Positions 52,546 to 62,121 of a stretch of 64,000 bases of DNA are shown here, piece by piece. The notes below the pieces were generated by a model. It did not search any database and had not been told where the DNA came from. It saw only the letters and a list, made by a program, of their open reading frames with translations. The DNA is from Myxococcales bacterium (GTDB lineage Bacteria; Myxococcota_C; UBA6777): NCBI GenBank assembly GCA_020632975.1, contig JACKEL010000012.1, positions 1 to 64,000 on the forward strand, in the 5' to 3' direction. Every line of letters starts with the position of its first letter. Positions within the stretch are counted from its first letter, which is position 1. The position numbers were made by a program, and so were the translations under genes.

Positions 52546-53139
52546 TCACTCGGCGCCTTCGAGGAGATCGCCTTCTGGACGAAAGATCATCTCCGCGGTC
52601 CGTTCAGTGGGATGGAGCACCCAGACTTCTGCGTTATGAAAAGGGGGTCGTTGGCCTGACACGCGGTTGACAAGCGCGCCTGTTGCGACGAGATGCGAAA
52701 CAAACAAAGGGACGATATCTTTGGAAGAGAGGATGGGATCGACGGCTTTCCACAGACGTTGCTCTGTTTCGTAGAGGCTTTCTCCGCCGGGTGGGGCAAA
52801 GTGTGGATCGCTGCGAAAGGGATGAGACAGATCAGACCACATGGCTTTGATATCTGCACGTGATCGAGCCGCCCACTCCCCCAGATTACGGGCTGTCAAA
52901 CCTTCCAAGATCTCGACAGAAAGGCCCAGTTGCTCGGCTACAAGCTCTGCTGTGCGATAAGCGCGTTGCATGGGAGATGCAAAGATCCGTTGGATGCCCA
53001 ACCCTCGAAGCGCCAAACCTGCTGTATGTGCCTCGTGTTCTCCGCGTGCAGCGAGGGGGACATCTTGGATGCCTTGGACCTTGCCCACGAGGTTGGCCTC
53101 GCTTGCACCGTGACGCATCACATAAAAGCGTTGGGTCAT
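52546..53139 (-). CDS. Histidine phosphatase (phosphoglycerate mutase family)
   Basis: A 197-residue enzyme. The catalytic motif 'YVMRHGASEANLVGKVQG' (His near residue 9) and 'IFASPMQRAYRTAELVAE' are typical, and 'FAPPGGESLYETEQRL' and 'FVSHLVATGALVN' complete the site. It removes phosphate from small molecules or proteins. Its ATG overlaps the LD-carboxypeptidase stop as ATGA, giving coupled translation. Confidence 0.92.
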   Translation of the reverse strand: MTQRFYVMRHGASEANLVGKVQGIQDVPLAARGEHEAHTAGLALRGLGIQRIFASPMQRAYRTAELVAEQLGLSVEILEGLTARNLGEWAARSRADIKAMWSDLSHPFRSDPHFAPPGGESLYETEQRLWKAVDPILSSKDIVPLFVSHLVATGALVNRVSGQRPPFHNAEVWVLHPTERTAEMIFRPEGDLLEGAE

Positions 53140-54089
53140 GTCTTCTCGCTCCTTTGGGCTTCTTGGATCTCTTGCTTGCTTGCCAAGCGGATCTTGCTTT
53201 GTTTTGGATCGAGCGTTACCCAAGCACCAATCGGGACACTATGGTGATCGTCGATGTGTCCGATGGGTAGGTCACAAAGCAGCGCGCATTGTTCGGGAAC
53301 CCTGAGACGTTCTTGCCACATCTCTTGGAGGGTGTAGCGTTGGTATTGGTCTTGGTAGTTCCCCATGTCGCCAAGCGCGATGCCTACCACTCGATCCAAA
53401 AGGCCGCTGTATCGGAGTTGTTGCAACATGCGATCGATGCGGTAGGGTGGCTCGCTCACTTCTTCCAACAACAAGATAAAGCGTTCCTCTTCAAGTTGCC
53501 ACGGTGTGCCCACGGAGGAAGCGATCAGCGATAAGTTGCCACCGAGTAAACGTCCCGTGACTTGGGGGCCTTGGAGCCATGTTCCTTCCATGGGAGGAAA
53601 GATGTCTGCGAGTGTTTCGCCAAAAAGTGTGCGTCGAACGCTTTCTTGGCTGCTGGGGGTTCCCTCAAAAAAGAGCGCGCTCGCTACCATGGGACTGTGA
53701 AAGCTGATCATCCCCGTCTCTTGGGCGAGTACATTCAACAAGATCGTGATATCGCTGAATCCCAAAAAGCGTTTGGGTTGTGAGGCGAGTTGTTGAAAGG
53801 GAAGCTGTTCTAGGATGCGCATCGAGCCGTAGCCACCGCGAGCACAGAGGATCGCTCGGATGGATGGGTCCTCCCAAGCTTCGAGTAGAAGGCGTTGACG
53901 AAGTGCATCGTCTCCTGCGAGATAGCCCCAACGATTGAGGATCGCGGGATCAAAGACAGGTTCCAAAGACCAAGACCGCAGCAAAGCACAGCCTTGAAGG
54001 AGGTGTTCTTGGGAAAAAGGCCCTGCTGGCGCCACGATGGCAACGCGATCTCCTGGGCGACAAGATGGTGCAAGGATAGGTTGAGACAA
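53136..54089 (-). CDS. ldcA: LD-carboxypeptidase (peptidase S66)
   Basis: A 317-residue murein tetrapeptide carboxypeptidase. The catalytic Ser lies in 'FLGFSDITILLN', the Glu in 'LLLEEVSEPPYRIDRML' and the His in 'PIGHIDDHHSVP'. It trims recycled wall peptides in the cytoplasm. I choose TTG 54089, because AAAGGAGG stands five bases away; an ATG at 54152 would add 21 residues without family support. First gene of the operon with the phosphatase. Confidence 0.9.
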   Translation of the reverse strand: MSQPILAPSCRPGDRVAIVAPAGPFSQEHLLQGCALLRSWSLEPVFDPAILNRWGYLAGDDALRQRLLLEAWEDPSIRAILCARGGYGSMRILEQLPFQQLASQPKRFLGFSDITILLNVLAQETGMISFHSPMVASALFFEGTPSSQESVRRTLFGETLADIFPPMEGTWLQGPQVTGRLLGGNLSLIASSVGTPWQLEEERFILLLEEVSEPPYRIDRMLQQLRYSGLLDRVVGIALGDMGNYQDQYQRYTLQEMWQERLRVPEQCALLCDLPIGHIDDHHSVPIGAWVTLDPKQSKIRLASKQEIQEAQRSEKT

Positions 54090-54289
54090 AAGCGCCTCCT
54101 TTCCTGGGGCTGCAGCGCAAAGGCACGGTTCTTTAGGGGAGAGGACCAGCAAAAAAGAGGCTTTTTTTGGTGGTTCCTTGTGCTTTGTTTGTTGGGAGCA
54201 TAACTTTTGAAGACATGATGGGCTAGTTTTCCTCTTTTGTTTGCAAGTAAGCCGCGGTAGGACAAGCCTCTGGGGATAGGAGAAGGATC

Positions 54290-55051
54290 TTGAAAGTACG
54301 TAATGTCTTGCGCATGGTGGGGTGGTTGTCAGGTATGATTTTGGTTTGGGTGAGCGTCACACGCTGCATCATTCCTTCTGTAGATCCAAGTATTTGTTCG
54401 CATGGTTATGAGTGTGGGACTGGACGGACTTGTGTGTTTGAGAAGCCCGAGTGCTACGCCAACCTCGGGACATGCGAAGGGAAATGTCAAAGCACACAAG
54501 AAACCCCGCCCGATGGGGCCTGTGCCTGTAAAGATGATGCAGATTGTAATTATCCCTACGAAGGTTGCGGAAACTGCCAGTGTTACAAGCGCGATGTCCG
54601 CACTTGCCAAGTGGATAGCGATTGTGGGCAGGGCTGGCTTTGCACAGGGACAGGCGCGGTGCGCATCTGCGAACTTCGTAAGACTTGTTCGACAGACAAT
54701 GATTGTTTGCCTGGGAATGTTTGTCGTGAGCTTTCGTGTTGTAATCCCAACGCTGGAAACTGCCCATCTACGGGCGGTTGCCAGATCGGTGCACCTTGTA
54801 CAACCCAACAAGATTGCAGCGCTTGCAATCTCTTGTGCGAGCAAGGTAGTTGCCAACAACTCGCAACGGATGCTTGTCAGAAAAAGGCTTGTCAGTCTGA
54901 CCTAGATTGTTCCTTTTGCAGTGGGTCTTGTTCTTTTGGTACATGCCGTGTGCAAGGGCAACCCTCTGGATGTCAAACGGTTTCTTGTGTTCAAGATGGT
55001 GACTGTCAAATCCATGGGTACTCGGGCTGCTTTGCAGGCTGTTGTGGATGA
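54290..55051 (+). CDS. Small Cys-rich lipoprotein-like protein
   Basis: A 253-residue exported protein. The signal (about 8-25) ends at 'VTRC', which could be lipidated. The rest is made of short Cys modules ('DDADCNYPYEGCGNCQC', 'VDSDCGQGWLC', 'TQQDCSACNLLCEQGSC') and ends 'GCFAGCCG'. The start is TTG with GGAGAAGG upstream; an ATG nine codons later is an option. It is divergent from ldcA. The gap 55052-55404 after it holds no convincing gene. Confidence 0.7.
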   Translation: MKVRNVLRMVGWLSGMILVWVSVTRCIIPSVDPSICSHGYECGTGRTCVFEKPECYANLGTCEGKCQSTQETPPDGACACKDDADCNYPYEGCGNCQCYKRDVRTCQVDSDCGQGWLCTGTGAVRICELRKTCSTDNDCLPGNVCRELSCCNPNAGNCPSTGGCQIGAPCTTQQDCSACNLLCEQGSCQQLATDACQKKACQSDLDCSFCSGSCSFGTCRVQGQPSGCQTVSCVQDGDCQIHGYSGCFAGCCG

Positions 55052-55404
55052 TCTGTCCTTGGAAGGAGCGCTCGGTGGTTTCTTTTTGGGCTCGTAAGAA
55101 ACGCTGCACCAAAATCTTTGCCTTGCGTTGGAAAGATGCTAGTATCGACCGCACGTGGCTTACACTGCGTGATATACGATACAAAACACGGAGAATCCCC
55201 CGACTGACGGAGGGAAAGGATCTATTCTCTCCAAGTCTTTGCGCCGTGGGGTGCACGAAAAGTTGCCGCACGACGTTGCATTGGAGAGAACATCATGCAT
55301 AAACATGGTGATGGGGTCTGGCATGGATGCCTTGAGTTAGGAAAGCCTTTGTCGAGGAAGGAGGAAGGCGATCGTCTGCGCAAGCGCGGTCGCAAACATT
55401 CATC

Positions 55405-57024
55405 ATGGCTATGATCTGTTCTGCGTGCGGTCGCCGTTATGCCGATGGCACCTACTATTGCACTGTGGATCATACACAGTTGACACCCACGGATGATCCT
55501 TATTTGGGTCATGTTGTTGGCCGTTATCGTTTGCTCAAACAGATCGGCAAGGGTGGCTTTGGTGTGGTGTATCTTGCGAGCCACACAGAGCTCGAAGGCA
55601 ACTATGCAGCGGTCAAGATCCTCCGAAAAAAGTTTGTATCCGACGAACAGCTGGTGGGGCGCTTTCGTCGGGAAGCCCAAGTTTGTAGTCAGATCAATCA
55701 CGAAAATGTGGTGCAGATCTACGACTTCGGTTTCGACGATGCTTTGGGCTTTTTCTACATCATGGAATACCTTGATGGGGTGTCTTTGTCAGAGCTGATG
55801 CGAGCCTACCCCAACGGGATGCCGATTCCCCGATTGTTGCCGATCTTGCGGCAGATCTGTTCTGCGCTCCAACGTGCACACTCTTTGATGGTCGTTCACC
55901 GCGATCTCAAACCCTCCAATATCCTGCTGATCAAACGCTTTGAACAAGAAGATATCGTGAAGATCCTCGACTTTGGGATCGCCAAAGTCTTGCAAGGTGA
56001 GGGCGGGGAAAATATGACCGTGACAGGGCAGATCGTCGGATCTCCCCGTTTCATGAGCCCCGAACAAGCGCGTGGACGGCATAGCGAAGTCGATCCTCGA
56101 TCAGACTTGTATTCGCTTGGTGTGATGGTCTTTTGGTTGTTGACGGGTCGCTTGCCTTTCGAGTCCAAGCAGCTTGCGCGGCTTTTGTATATGCATGTGA
56201 AGAAAGATCCTCCCACGCTCTCAAGCATGGGACGGCCTTTCTCTACACAGATGGAAGCTTTGGTACAAAGCTCGCTCGCCAAAGAAAAAGATGCCCGTCC
56301 TGCCAATGCTTCGGACTTTTATCATCTGTTTGAAGCTGCCGCACAGTACGAAAAGATGCCTTCAGGGGCGTGGGATGCTGTGGGAGCTTACGATGCCAAG
56401 ATGACGCCAGCACCCATGTATGCGGCAGCAAGCGCATCTTATAGTTACGACCAATCGAATGACATCACTGACACACCCAGCAGTATGTCTTATCCCCCAA
56501 CACATCCCCCTGTCGATCAAAGCAATAGTTTCCAGTCGCCTCCAGCGTCTCCTGACTTTGCAGGTGGGGCGTTTGATGATGACGATGAAGTCTCTCATAC
56601 GGTTGTCGAAACTGCCGATATACCCGAAGATCCAGCAGGTTCAGATAACAACCTCGATACCATGCTGATCAGTCGAGGAGAGTCCGAAAAAGTCCGTAAC
56701 GCTTGGGCACAACAAAACGAAGCTCAAAACCATTCGGGCCGTCATTCGAGCCTCATCGCACAGTCGAAGATCACGCCTTTACCTCCTTTGCCTCCAAACA
56801 CAGGTCGTCCTTCTGTGGCGCCAGCACCTGCCCCCGCAGCTGCGCCCCATGTTGCTTCTTCGTGGAAGACGCTGTTGTGGGCTCTGTTGTTGGGCATCCT
56901 TCTCGGTGGGATGGGCCTTTTGGGATGGCAGTGGTACCAACGTTCGCAAAAAGCCCCTTCGGGTTCTGGGATGTTGCAGCAACCTCAAGAACCAAGTCGA
57001 TCCTTTGAGCAACGGCCTGCATGA
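55405..57024 (+). CDS. Ser/Thr kinase with zinc-ribbon head and membrane tail
   Basis: A 539-residue Hanks-type kinase. A short zinc ribbon (Cys5, Cys8, Cys19, His23 in 'CSACGRRYADGTYYCTVDH') precedes the kinase: 'IGKGGFGVVYLA', HRDLKPSN (His165 on), DFG (Asp189) and 'GSPRFMSPEQA'. A Pro/Ser-rich linker (about 330-480) leads to one C-terminal helix (484-506) and a short tail. The kinase faces the cytoplasm. A second kinase starts 39 bases later, so they likely form one unit. Confidence 0.9.
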   Translation: MAMICSACGRRYADGTYYCTVDHTQLTPTDDPYLGHVVGRYRLLKQIGKGGFGVVYLASHTELEGNYAAVKILRKKFVSDEQLVGRFRREAQVCSQINHENVVQIYDFGFDDALGFFYIMEYLDGVSLSELMRAYPNGMPIPRLLPILRQICSALQRAHSLMVVHRDLKPSNILLIKRFEQEDIVKILDFGIAKVLQGEGGENMTVTGQIVGSPRFMSPEQARGRHSEVDPRSDLYSLGVMVFWLLTGRLPFESKQLARLLYMHVKKDPPTLSSMGRPFSTQMEALVQSSLAKEKDARPANASDFYHLFEAAAQYEKMPSGAWDAVGAYDAKMTPAPMYAAASASYSYDQSNDITDTPSSMSYPPTHPPVDQSNSFQSPPASPDFAGGAFDDDDEVSHTVVETADIPEDPAGSDNNLDTMLISRGESEKVRNAWAQQNEAQNHSGRHSSLIAQSKITPLPPLPPNTGRPSVAPAPAPAAAPHVASSWKTLLWALLLGILLGGMGLLGWQWYQRSQKAPSGSGMLQQPQEPSRSFEQRPA

Positions 57025-57063
57025 CTCGCGCAAACCTTGCGAAGCGAGGGGGGACACTCTTTC

Positions 57064-58371
57064 ATGATCGAACACGGTGAGGAGATCGCAGGCTTTCAAG
57101 TGCTTTCCTTGCTGGCCGAAGGGGGGATGGGGATTGTTTACCAAGCACTGCGTCTCTCTGATGGCCGTGCCACGGCCTTTAAGGTCTTACGCGATGAGAT
57201 CCGCCAACGACGCCAAGATGTCGGGCGTTTCATTCGTGAAGCTGTGATCTCGCAGCGTCTTCATCATCCCAATCTTGTTGACTTTTTCGACTTTGGCTTT
57301 GAGCCTCGTGTGCACTTTTATCTCGCGACCGAGCTTTTACAGGGACAAGAGCTCGAAGCTTATCTGCGAGAGCGCGGCGAGCGTTTGCCTTTGAAGCAAG
57401 CGCTTGATATCGGGCTTCAAGTGTGTGCGGGACTGGAGTCTGCCCACCACAGCGGGATCATCCACCGCGATCTCAAACCATCCAACATCTTTTTGGAACG
57501 CCAAGCAGACGGCAAAGAGGTCGTCAAGGTGTTTGACTTTGGGATCGGGAAAGTGCTCGACCAAGAGATCGGCGGAAAGCTTACACAGCACGGCATCTCC
57601 GTAGGCACACCTCTTTATATGGCACCCGAGCAGATCCGTGGGCCCGTCTCTTCGGTGGGGATCGCTACAGATATCTATGCGCTTGGGATCATTATCTTTC
57701 AGTTGGTCACGGGAAAACTGCCTTTCTCGGGCGACAATCCCTACATGATCATGGCTGCGCATCTCAAAGATCCTCCACCCCAATTGCGCAAGCTTCGACG
57801 TGAACTTGCTGGGACCGATCTTGAGATGTTGCTTCAAGAGATGATGGCGAAAGAGACCGTCGATCGGCCTGCGACGCTTTCTGATGTACGTGAACGTCTG
57901 TGGGAAGCACGTCAGCTTCTTGCCCCAGATGATTACACTTCGACGATGATGGAACTTCCCGATATATCGAAGCTTCTGGAACTTTCGGGACTCCACGAAA
58001 CAAGCCCTGATGTGCTTGCTGCGGACAGCGATGCGCACACAGATACAGATGTCTCCGCTCCTCAAGAACAGCCCATCGGGGTTTTGTTGTTGCACGAAGG
58101 GGAAGGGGCGCGAGAGGTCGCTTGGCTTTTGCCGGGCGAGCGTTTGCAGATTGGGGCCCAAAAAGAACTGTCTTTGTCTTTGTCTGCGGCGGGTGTGATG
58201 CCCGTACATGCAGAAGTTTACTGCGCGCCCGACGGATGGATCACCATCTCTAGCCTTGAGGGGGCTGTTGTGCGCGTGAATGGTTCCGCAACCACGAGCA
58301 GCCTGCTTCAAGATGGCGACTGGATCACGCTAGGACACGCAGAACTGCGTCTTTCGTGCTTTTTGCGCTGA
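57064..58371 (+). CDS. Ser/Thr kinase with C-terminal FHA domain
   Basis: A 435-residue kinase without a membrane segment. 'LLAEGGMGIVYQA', Lys in 'TAFKVLRDE', HRDLKPSN (His134 on), DFG (Asp158) and 'GTPLYMAPEQI' are intact. Residues 335-435 form an FHA fold ('GERLQIGAQKEL', 'PVHAEVYCAPDGW', 'DGDWITLGHAELRL'), which binds phospho-Thr peptides. It could be activated by, or dock to, the membrane kinase encoded upstream. ATG 57064 is preferred over an upstream TTG. Confidence 0.9.
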   Translation: MIEHGEEIAGFQVLSLLAEGGMGIVYQALRLSDGRATAFKVLRDEIRQRRQDVGRFIREAVISQRLHHPNLVDFFDFGFEPRVHFYLATELLQGQELEAYLRERGERLPLKQALDIGLQVCAGLESAHHSGIIHRDLKPSNIFLERQADGKEVVKVFDFGIGKVLDQEIGGKLTQHGISVGTPLYMAPEQIRGPVSSVGIATDIYALGIIIFQLVTGKLPFSGDNPYMIMAAHLKDPPPQLRKLRRELAGTDLEMLLQEMMAKETVDRPATLSDVRERLWEARQLLAPDDYTSTMMELPDISKLLELSGLHETSPDVLAADSDAHTDTDVSAPQEQPIGVLLLHEGEGAREVAWLLPGERLQIGAQKELSLSLSAAGVMPVHAEVYCAPDGWITISSLEGAVVRVNGSATTSSLLQDGDWITLGHAELRLSCFLR

Positions 58372-58466
58372 TAATCGGCGAGACTTTGCGCTCGCTTGGT
58401 GGTTGTGATACATCACAAGCGTGACTGCAACGTTGAAAGTGGTTGTTTTTGTGCATGGAGGTCGTC

Positions 58467-59978
58467 ATGCAAGAGTTCTTGTGGGAGGTTTGGACTGGAA
58501 AGCGGAATATGCACCACCGCATCCAGATGGCTATGAACGAGACGCCAGAGGTTGCGTTTCGTCGCCTTGCGGCTGAGTTACAGGGCACTGAGAAAGAGAT
58601 CTCTATGCGTGCCTTGGACCCCAATACAGGGAAAGAAGTGGATGTGCAATGGCGCTTTTCATGTCGCAACAAAGGTGAAGAGTCGCCTTTGGGCGGCAAA
58701 CAAGCCTTTTCTGCACAAGGCGTCCAAGAAGGTGCGTTGATCGTGGTTCGACCCGTCGAACTAAGAGCGCGCACGCTGTATATCGATGGATTCGATGGTT
58801 TGGGAGAAGAAGAGATCGCTGTTGCTTCTTCGAAACGCTCGATCATGGGCTTTGTGGTGGCTGCGATCCTTGTGCTCGGTGGGATCGGTGGATACGTCTT
58901 TTACTCCTCTGGACAAAAGGGATTTGAGACCTATTCGATCGAGATCAATACAGGACCCAAAGATTCAGACTTTGAGATTATCGCGGATATGACGGGCCTT
59001 CCTGGGTTTGGAGACAACAAGATTGTTCGTCTCTCCAACAAGACCCCACGCCGCTTTGCTTTGCGACGCGCTGCCAAGATTATTCGTATCGCGATCTCGC
59101 AAAAGGGCTACAAGACGTGGACCAAAGGCATCTCTGAAAATGAGTGGAAAAAGCTGACCCCCGCAAAGCAAAAAGAGATCGCCATCGAACCTCGCCAACT
59201 CATGATCAAGGGCTTCTTTCCCAAGATGCTCGAAGTGGCGCCCAAAGAGCCCCCCAAACCACCCGCTGCTGCACCTTCTCGTCCTGAGTCTGTGAAAGTC
59301 AACTACCCAGGACGTCGATGGCTTCGCAAGATCCGTAAGTTTCGTCTTGCGCTCGATCCCGATCATGGCGGCGATGACAAAGGAGCCGTTGGGATCACCA
59401 CGCAAAAAACAGCAAGCCAACTCAACCTTGAGATGGCTTCCGCGATCGCCAAACATCTCGGGCGTCAACGCGCTTTTCGGCGTAAAGTCGGCTTTACCCG
59501 AAAAGCAGACAAAGCCATCTCTATGGACGCGCGTATCAAAAATGCTCGCAAGCGCTCCAAGCTGTTGCTCCAAATCGACGTGGCAGACGGCTTGAAGGAA
59601 CAACCCAAGTGGGCTTCCAAAGAGACCGTGGGCGGCAAAGAGGTCTCTTACAACGATGCGCTCGCAGGTTACAAAGTGGTCTACTCTGACCAAAACAAAG
59701 CCGCTGCAGCCTCTGAGAAGTTTGCAAAGTGTCTTGGTGATGCGATGAAACTAGCGGGCTTTTTGCCCAATGCATCGGCCAAAGCGACGCTTGCAGGTAG
59801 CTCCAATGGTGTGCACAAGATGTCGATGCCTTTGTTGGATGGTTCGCCTATCCCCGCTGTGCGTCTGGTCGTGGGCTACCTCACGCACCGCGCAGAAGAA
59901 AAGGTGTTGACCAACGCAGACAACCACGCGCCCCTTGCTTCTGCAGTGGAACATGCCCTTGTTTGCTACCTAAAGTGA
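58467..59978 (+). CDS. Membrane protein with ubiquitin-like head and degenerate amidase_3 domain
   Basis: A 503-residue protein. Residues 1-100 look like a ubiquitin-like cytoplasmic domain ('FLWEVWTGKR', 'GALIVVRPVEL'), a membrane helix lies at 127-147, then a beta-rich region and a Pro linker (255-275). Residues 290-500 resemble N-acetylmuramoyl-L-alanine amidase: His300 in 'DPDHGGDDKG' and Glu322 in 'LNLEMA' match zinc ligands. The third ligand (SIHAN type) is Asp371 and the catalytic Glu (VELGF type) is Val468. Probably a non-catalytic wall-binding protein. ATG 58467 has GGAGG. It follows the two kinases and may be their substrate. Confidence 0.75.
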   Translation: MQEFLWEVWTGKRNMHHRIQMAMNETPEVAFRRLAAELQGTEKEISMRALDPNTGKEVDVQWRFSCRNKGEESPLGGKQAFSAQGVQEGALIVVRPVELRARTLYIDGFDGLGEEEIAVASSKRSIMGFVVAAILVLGGIGGYVFYSSGQKGFETYSIEINTGPKDSDFEIIADMTGLPGFGDNKIVRLSNKTPRRFALRRAAKIIRIAISQKGYKTWTKGISENEWKKLTPAKQKEIAIEPRQLMIKGFFPKMLEVAPKEPPKPPAAAPSRPESVKVNYPGRRWLRKIRKFRLALDPDHGGDDKGAVGITTQKTASQLNLEMASAIAKHLGRQRAFRRKVGFTRKADKAISMDARIKNARKRSKLLLQIDVADGLKEQPKWASKETVGGKEVSYNDALAGYKVVYSDQNKAAAASEKFAKCLGDAMKLAGFLPNASAKATLAGSSNGVHKMSMPLLDGSPIPAVRLVVGYLTHRAEEKVLTNADNHAPLASAVEHALVCYLK

Positions 59979-60096
59979 GCTTGGGCGAGGGGGAACTTGG
60001 GGGCGGGGTGTTGCCAAAAGGATCGCGATAGTACATCAAGAAGGCCGCTTTTGTCGTTGATGGCGAGGGCTATGATCGAAGACAGAGGTAGGCCAC

Positions 60097-61533
60097 ATGA
60101 GGGTACGGTTTCCATTTCAGACACATGTCTTGTCTGCGCTGGCGGATACGCTGACTCCAGTGAGTGTGTATCTGCGTTTGCGCGATATCTATCCCCGCAG
60201 TTTTTTGTTGGAAAGCACGGAAGATGGGCCGCATGGGAAAAGCATGACCTATCTTTGTTGTGCGCCCATCGCGACGTATCGCGTCCAAGATGAACGCATC
60301 ACGATGCTTTTCCCCGATGGGACGCGGGAAGAGCGAGCTGTCGAACAGCGAAGCGATGTCTTGACGTCGCTTCAGACCTTTTTGGATGCTTTTTCTTGTA
60401 CGTCGATCCCTTCGGATGATCCGCAAGCACCAGCCTTGAACAATGGGCTTTTTGGCTATGTAGCTTTCGATTGCATTCGTTACTTCGATGAGTTGGAGGT
60501 CCAGCCAGATCCCGACGAAGGGCGCGCGATCCCCGACATGATGTATCAGATCTTTCGTTATGTGATCGCCATCGACCATTATCGAGATCGCCTATACATC
60601 CAAGGAAACGGTTGGCCCGAACAACCGATCGAAGAAGGCGAACTCGAACGCCTTTTGTATCTTCTCAATCACAAAGACTTTCCTGTCTATCCTTTTTCGC
60701 TCGCGGAAGAGGAGCGCTCAAACTTCACAAATGACGAATACATGGCCCTTGTGGATCGCTGCAAGACGCATATCCAACGCGGTGATGTGTTTCAGATCGT
60801 GCCTTCGCGTCGTTTTTCGCAGGGGTTTCAGGGCGACGAGTTCAATGTCTATCGTGCGCTTCGCTCGATCAATCCGTCGCCTTATCTGTTTTATTTCGAC
60901 TTTGGCAGCTTTCGGATCTTGGGGTCCTCGCCCGAGGCGCAACTCGTCGTGCGCGAAGGAAAAGCTTCGTTGTTTCCTATCGCTGGAACTTACCGAAGGA
61001 CGGGCGACTTGGATGCTGATCGCGCGGCTGTCGAACGACTGCGCGAAGATCCCAAAGAGAATGCCGAACACGTGATGCTTGTGGATCTCGCGCGCAATGA
61101 CTTGAGCAAGCACTGTCATCACGTCCATGTCGAGGTGTACAAAGAGGTGCAGTGGTACTCACACGTCATCCACTTGACCTCCAAAGTGACAGGGAGCCTC
61201 AAACAAGGCGCGACAGCGATTGGTTTGCTGGCCGATACCTTTCCGATGGGGACCTTGAGTGGGGCGCCCAAGTACCGCGCTTTGGAACTCTTGGATCAAT
61301 ATGAAAAAGGTCGTCGTCGCGCTTATGGCGGTGCCATCGGCTGTTTGGGGTTTGATGGAACTTGCAATCATGCGATCGTGATCCGTTCTTTCTTGAGCAA
61401 AGACAGTGTGTTGCATTGCCAAGCAGGAGGGGGCGTCGTGGCAGACTCTCGTCCCGCGGATGAGATGCAAGAAGTCAACAACAAGTTGGGGGCTTTGCGT
61501 GCGGCCCTGAAGATGGCCGAAAAACGGGGATAA
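60097..61533 (+). CDS. trpE: Anthranilate synthase component I
   Basis: A 478-residue chorismate-using enzyme. 'IQRGDVFQIVPSRRFSQGF', 'PEAQLVVREG' and 'AGGGVVADSRPADEMQEVNN' are hallmarks; 'PIAGTYRRTGDLDAD' holds the chorismate-site residues. It forms anthranilate from chorismate with ammonia from TrpG. First gene of the trp operon; no Trp-rich leader peptide is seen in the 118 bases upstream. Confidence 0.96.
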   Translation: MRVRFPFQTHVLSALADTLTPVSVYLRLRDIYPRSFLLESTEDGPHGKSMTYLCCAPIATYRVQDERITMLFPDGTREERAVEQRSDVLTSLQTFLDAFSCTSIPSDDPQAPALNNGLFGYVAFDCIRYFDELEVQPDPDEGRAIPDMMYQIFRYVIAIDHYRDRLYIQGNGWPEQPIEEGELERLLYLLNHKDFPVYPFSLAEEERSNFTNDEYMALVDRCKTHIQRGDVFQIVPSRRFSQGFQGDEFNVYRALRSINPSPYLFYFDFGSFRILGSSPEAQLVVREGKASLFPIAGTYRRTGDLDADRAAVERLREDPKENAEHVMLVDLARNDLSKHCHHVHVEVYKEVQWYSHVIHLTSKVTGSLKQGATAIGLLADTFPMGTLSGAPKYRALELLDQYEKGRRRAYGGAIGCLGFDGTCNHAIVIRSFLSKDSVLHCQAGGGVVADSRPADEMQEVNNKLGALRAALKMAEKRG

Positions 61534-61545
61534 CGGAGTGCGATC

Positions 61546-62121
61546 ATGAAGGTTCTTGTGCTCGATAATTACGACTCCTTCACGTACAACCTCGTGCATC
61601 TCCTCGAAGAGTTGGGCGTGACGTCGTTGGATGTGATCCGTAACGACAAGATGAGTGTCGAAGATGCCCGTGCCTACGACAAGATCTTGTTGTCTCCTGG
61701 ACCAGGTATCCCTTCAGAAGCGGGGATCATGCCTGCCTTGATCGAAGCTTGTGCTCCCACCCACAGCATCTTGGGGGTTTGTTTGGGGCACCAAGCGATC
61801 GCGGAGGTCTTTGGGGGAGAGATTTACAATATGCGGCAGATGTATCATGGCCGCGAGACTCCCGTGTATATCTTGCGTTCGGATGAGCCGTTGTTTGCGG
61901 GGGTTCCGTCGCCTTTTCAAGCGGGGCGCTATCACTCTTGGGCGGTGCGGCGGGGAAGCCTGCCGACTTGTTTTGATGTCATCGCCGAAGATGCCGAAGG
62001 TTGCGTGATGGGCATCGCGCATCGTGCGTACGATGTCAAAGGTATCCAGTTCCATCCTGAGTCGATCATGACTTCGCATGGCAAACAGATCTTGTCGAAC
62101 TGGCTAGGGGGGACGCGATGA
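61546..62121 (+). CDS. trpG: Anthranilate synthase component II (glutamine amidotransferase)
   Basis: A 191-residue class I amidotransferase. 'LVLDNYDSFTYNLVHLLEEL' start, the catalytic Cys in 'SILGVCLGHQAIAEVFGGE' and the His-Glu pair in 'GIQFHPESIMT' are present. It supplies ammonia to TrpE. Its stop overlaps trpD as ATGA. Confidence 0.97.
   Translation: MKVLVLDNYDSFTYNLVHLLEELGVTSLDVIRNDKMSVEDARAYDKILLSPGPGIPSEAGIMPALIEACAPTHSILGVCLGHQAIAEVFGGEIYNMRQMYHGRETPVYILRSDEPLFAGVPSPFQAGRYHSWAVRRGSLPTCFDVIAEDAEGCVMGIAHRAYDVKGIQFHPESIMTSHGKQILSNWLGGTR

Noticed and set aside
55042..55302. 86-codon gene before the zinc-ribbon kinase
   Set aside because: Overlaps the end of the Cys-rich gene, lacks a ribosome site and looks like random Arg/Trp/Ser-rich translation.
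57337..58311. 324-codon open frame on the minus strand
   Set aside because: Opposite the FHA kinase gene and without protein-like features.
59979..60096. trp attenuator leader peptide
   Set aside because: The short frames here have no run of Trp codons and no terminator/antiterminator pair is evident.
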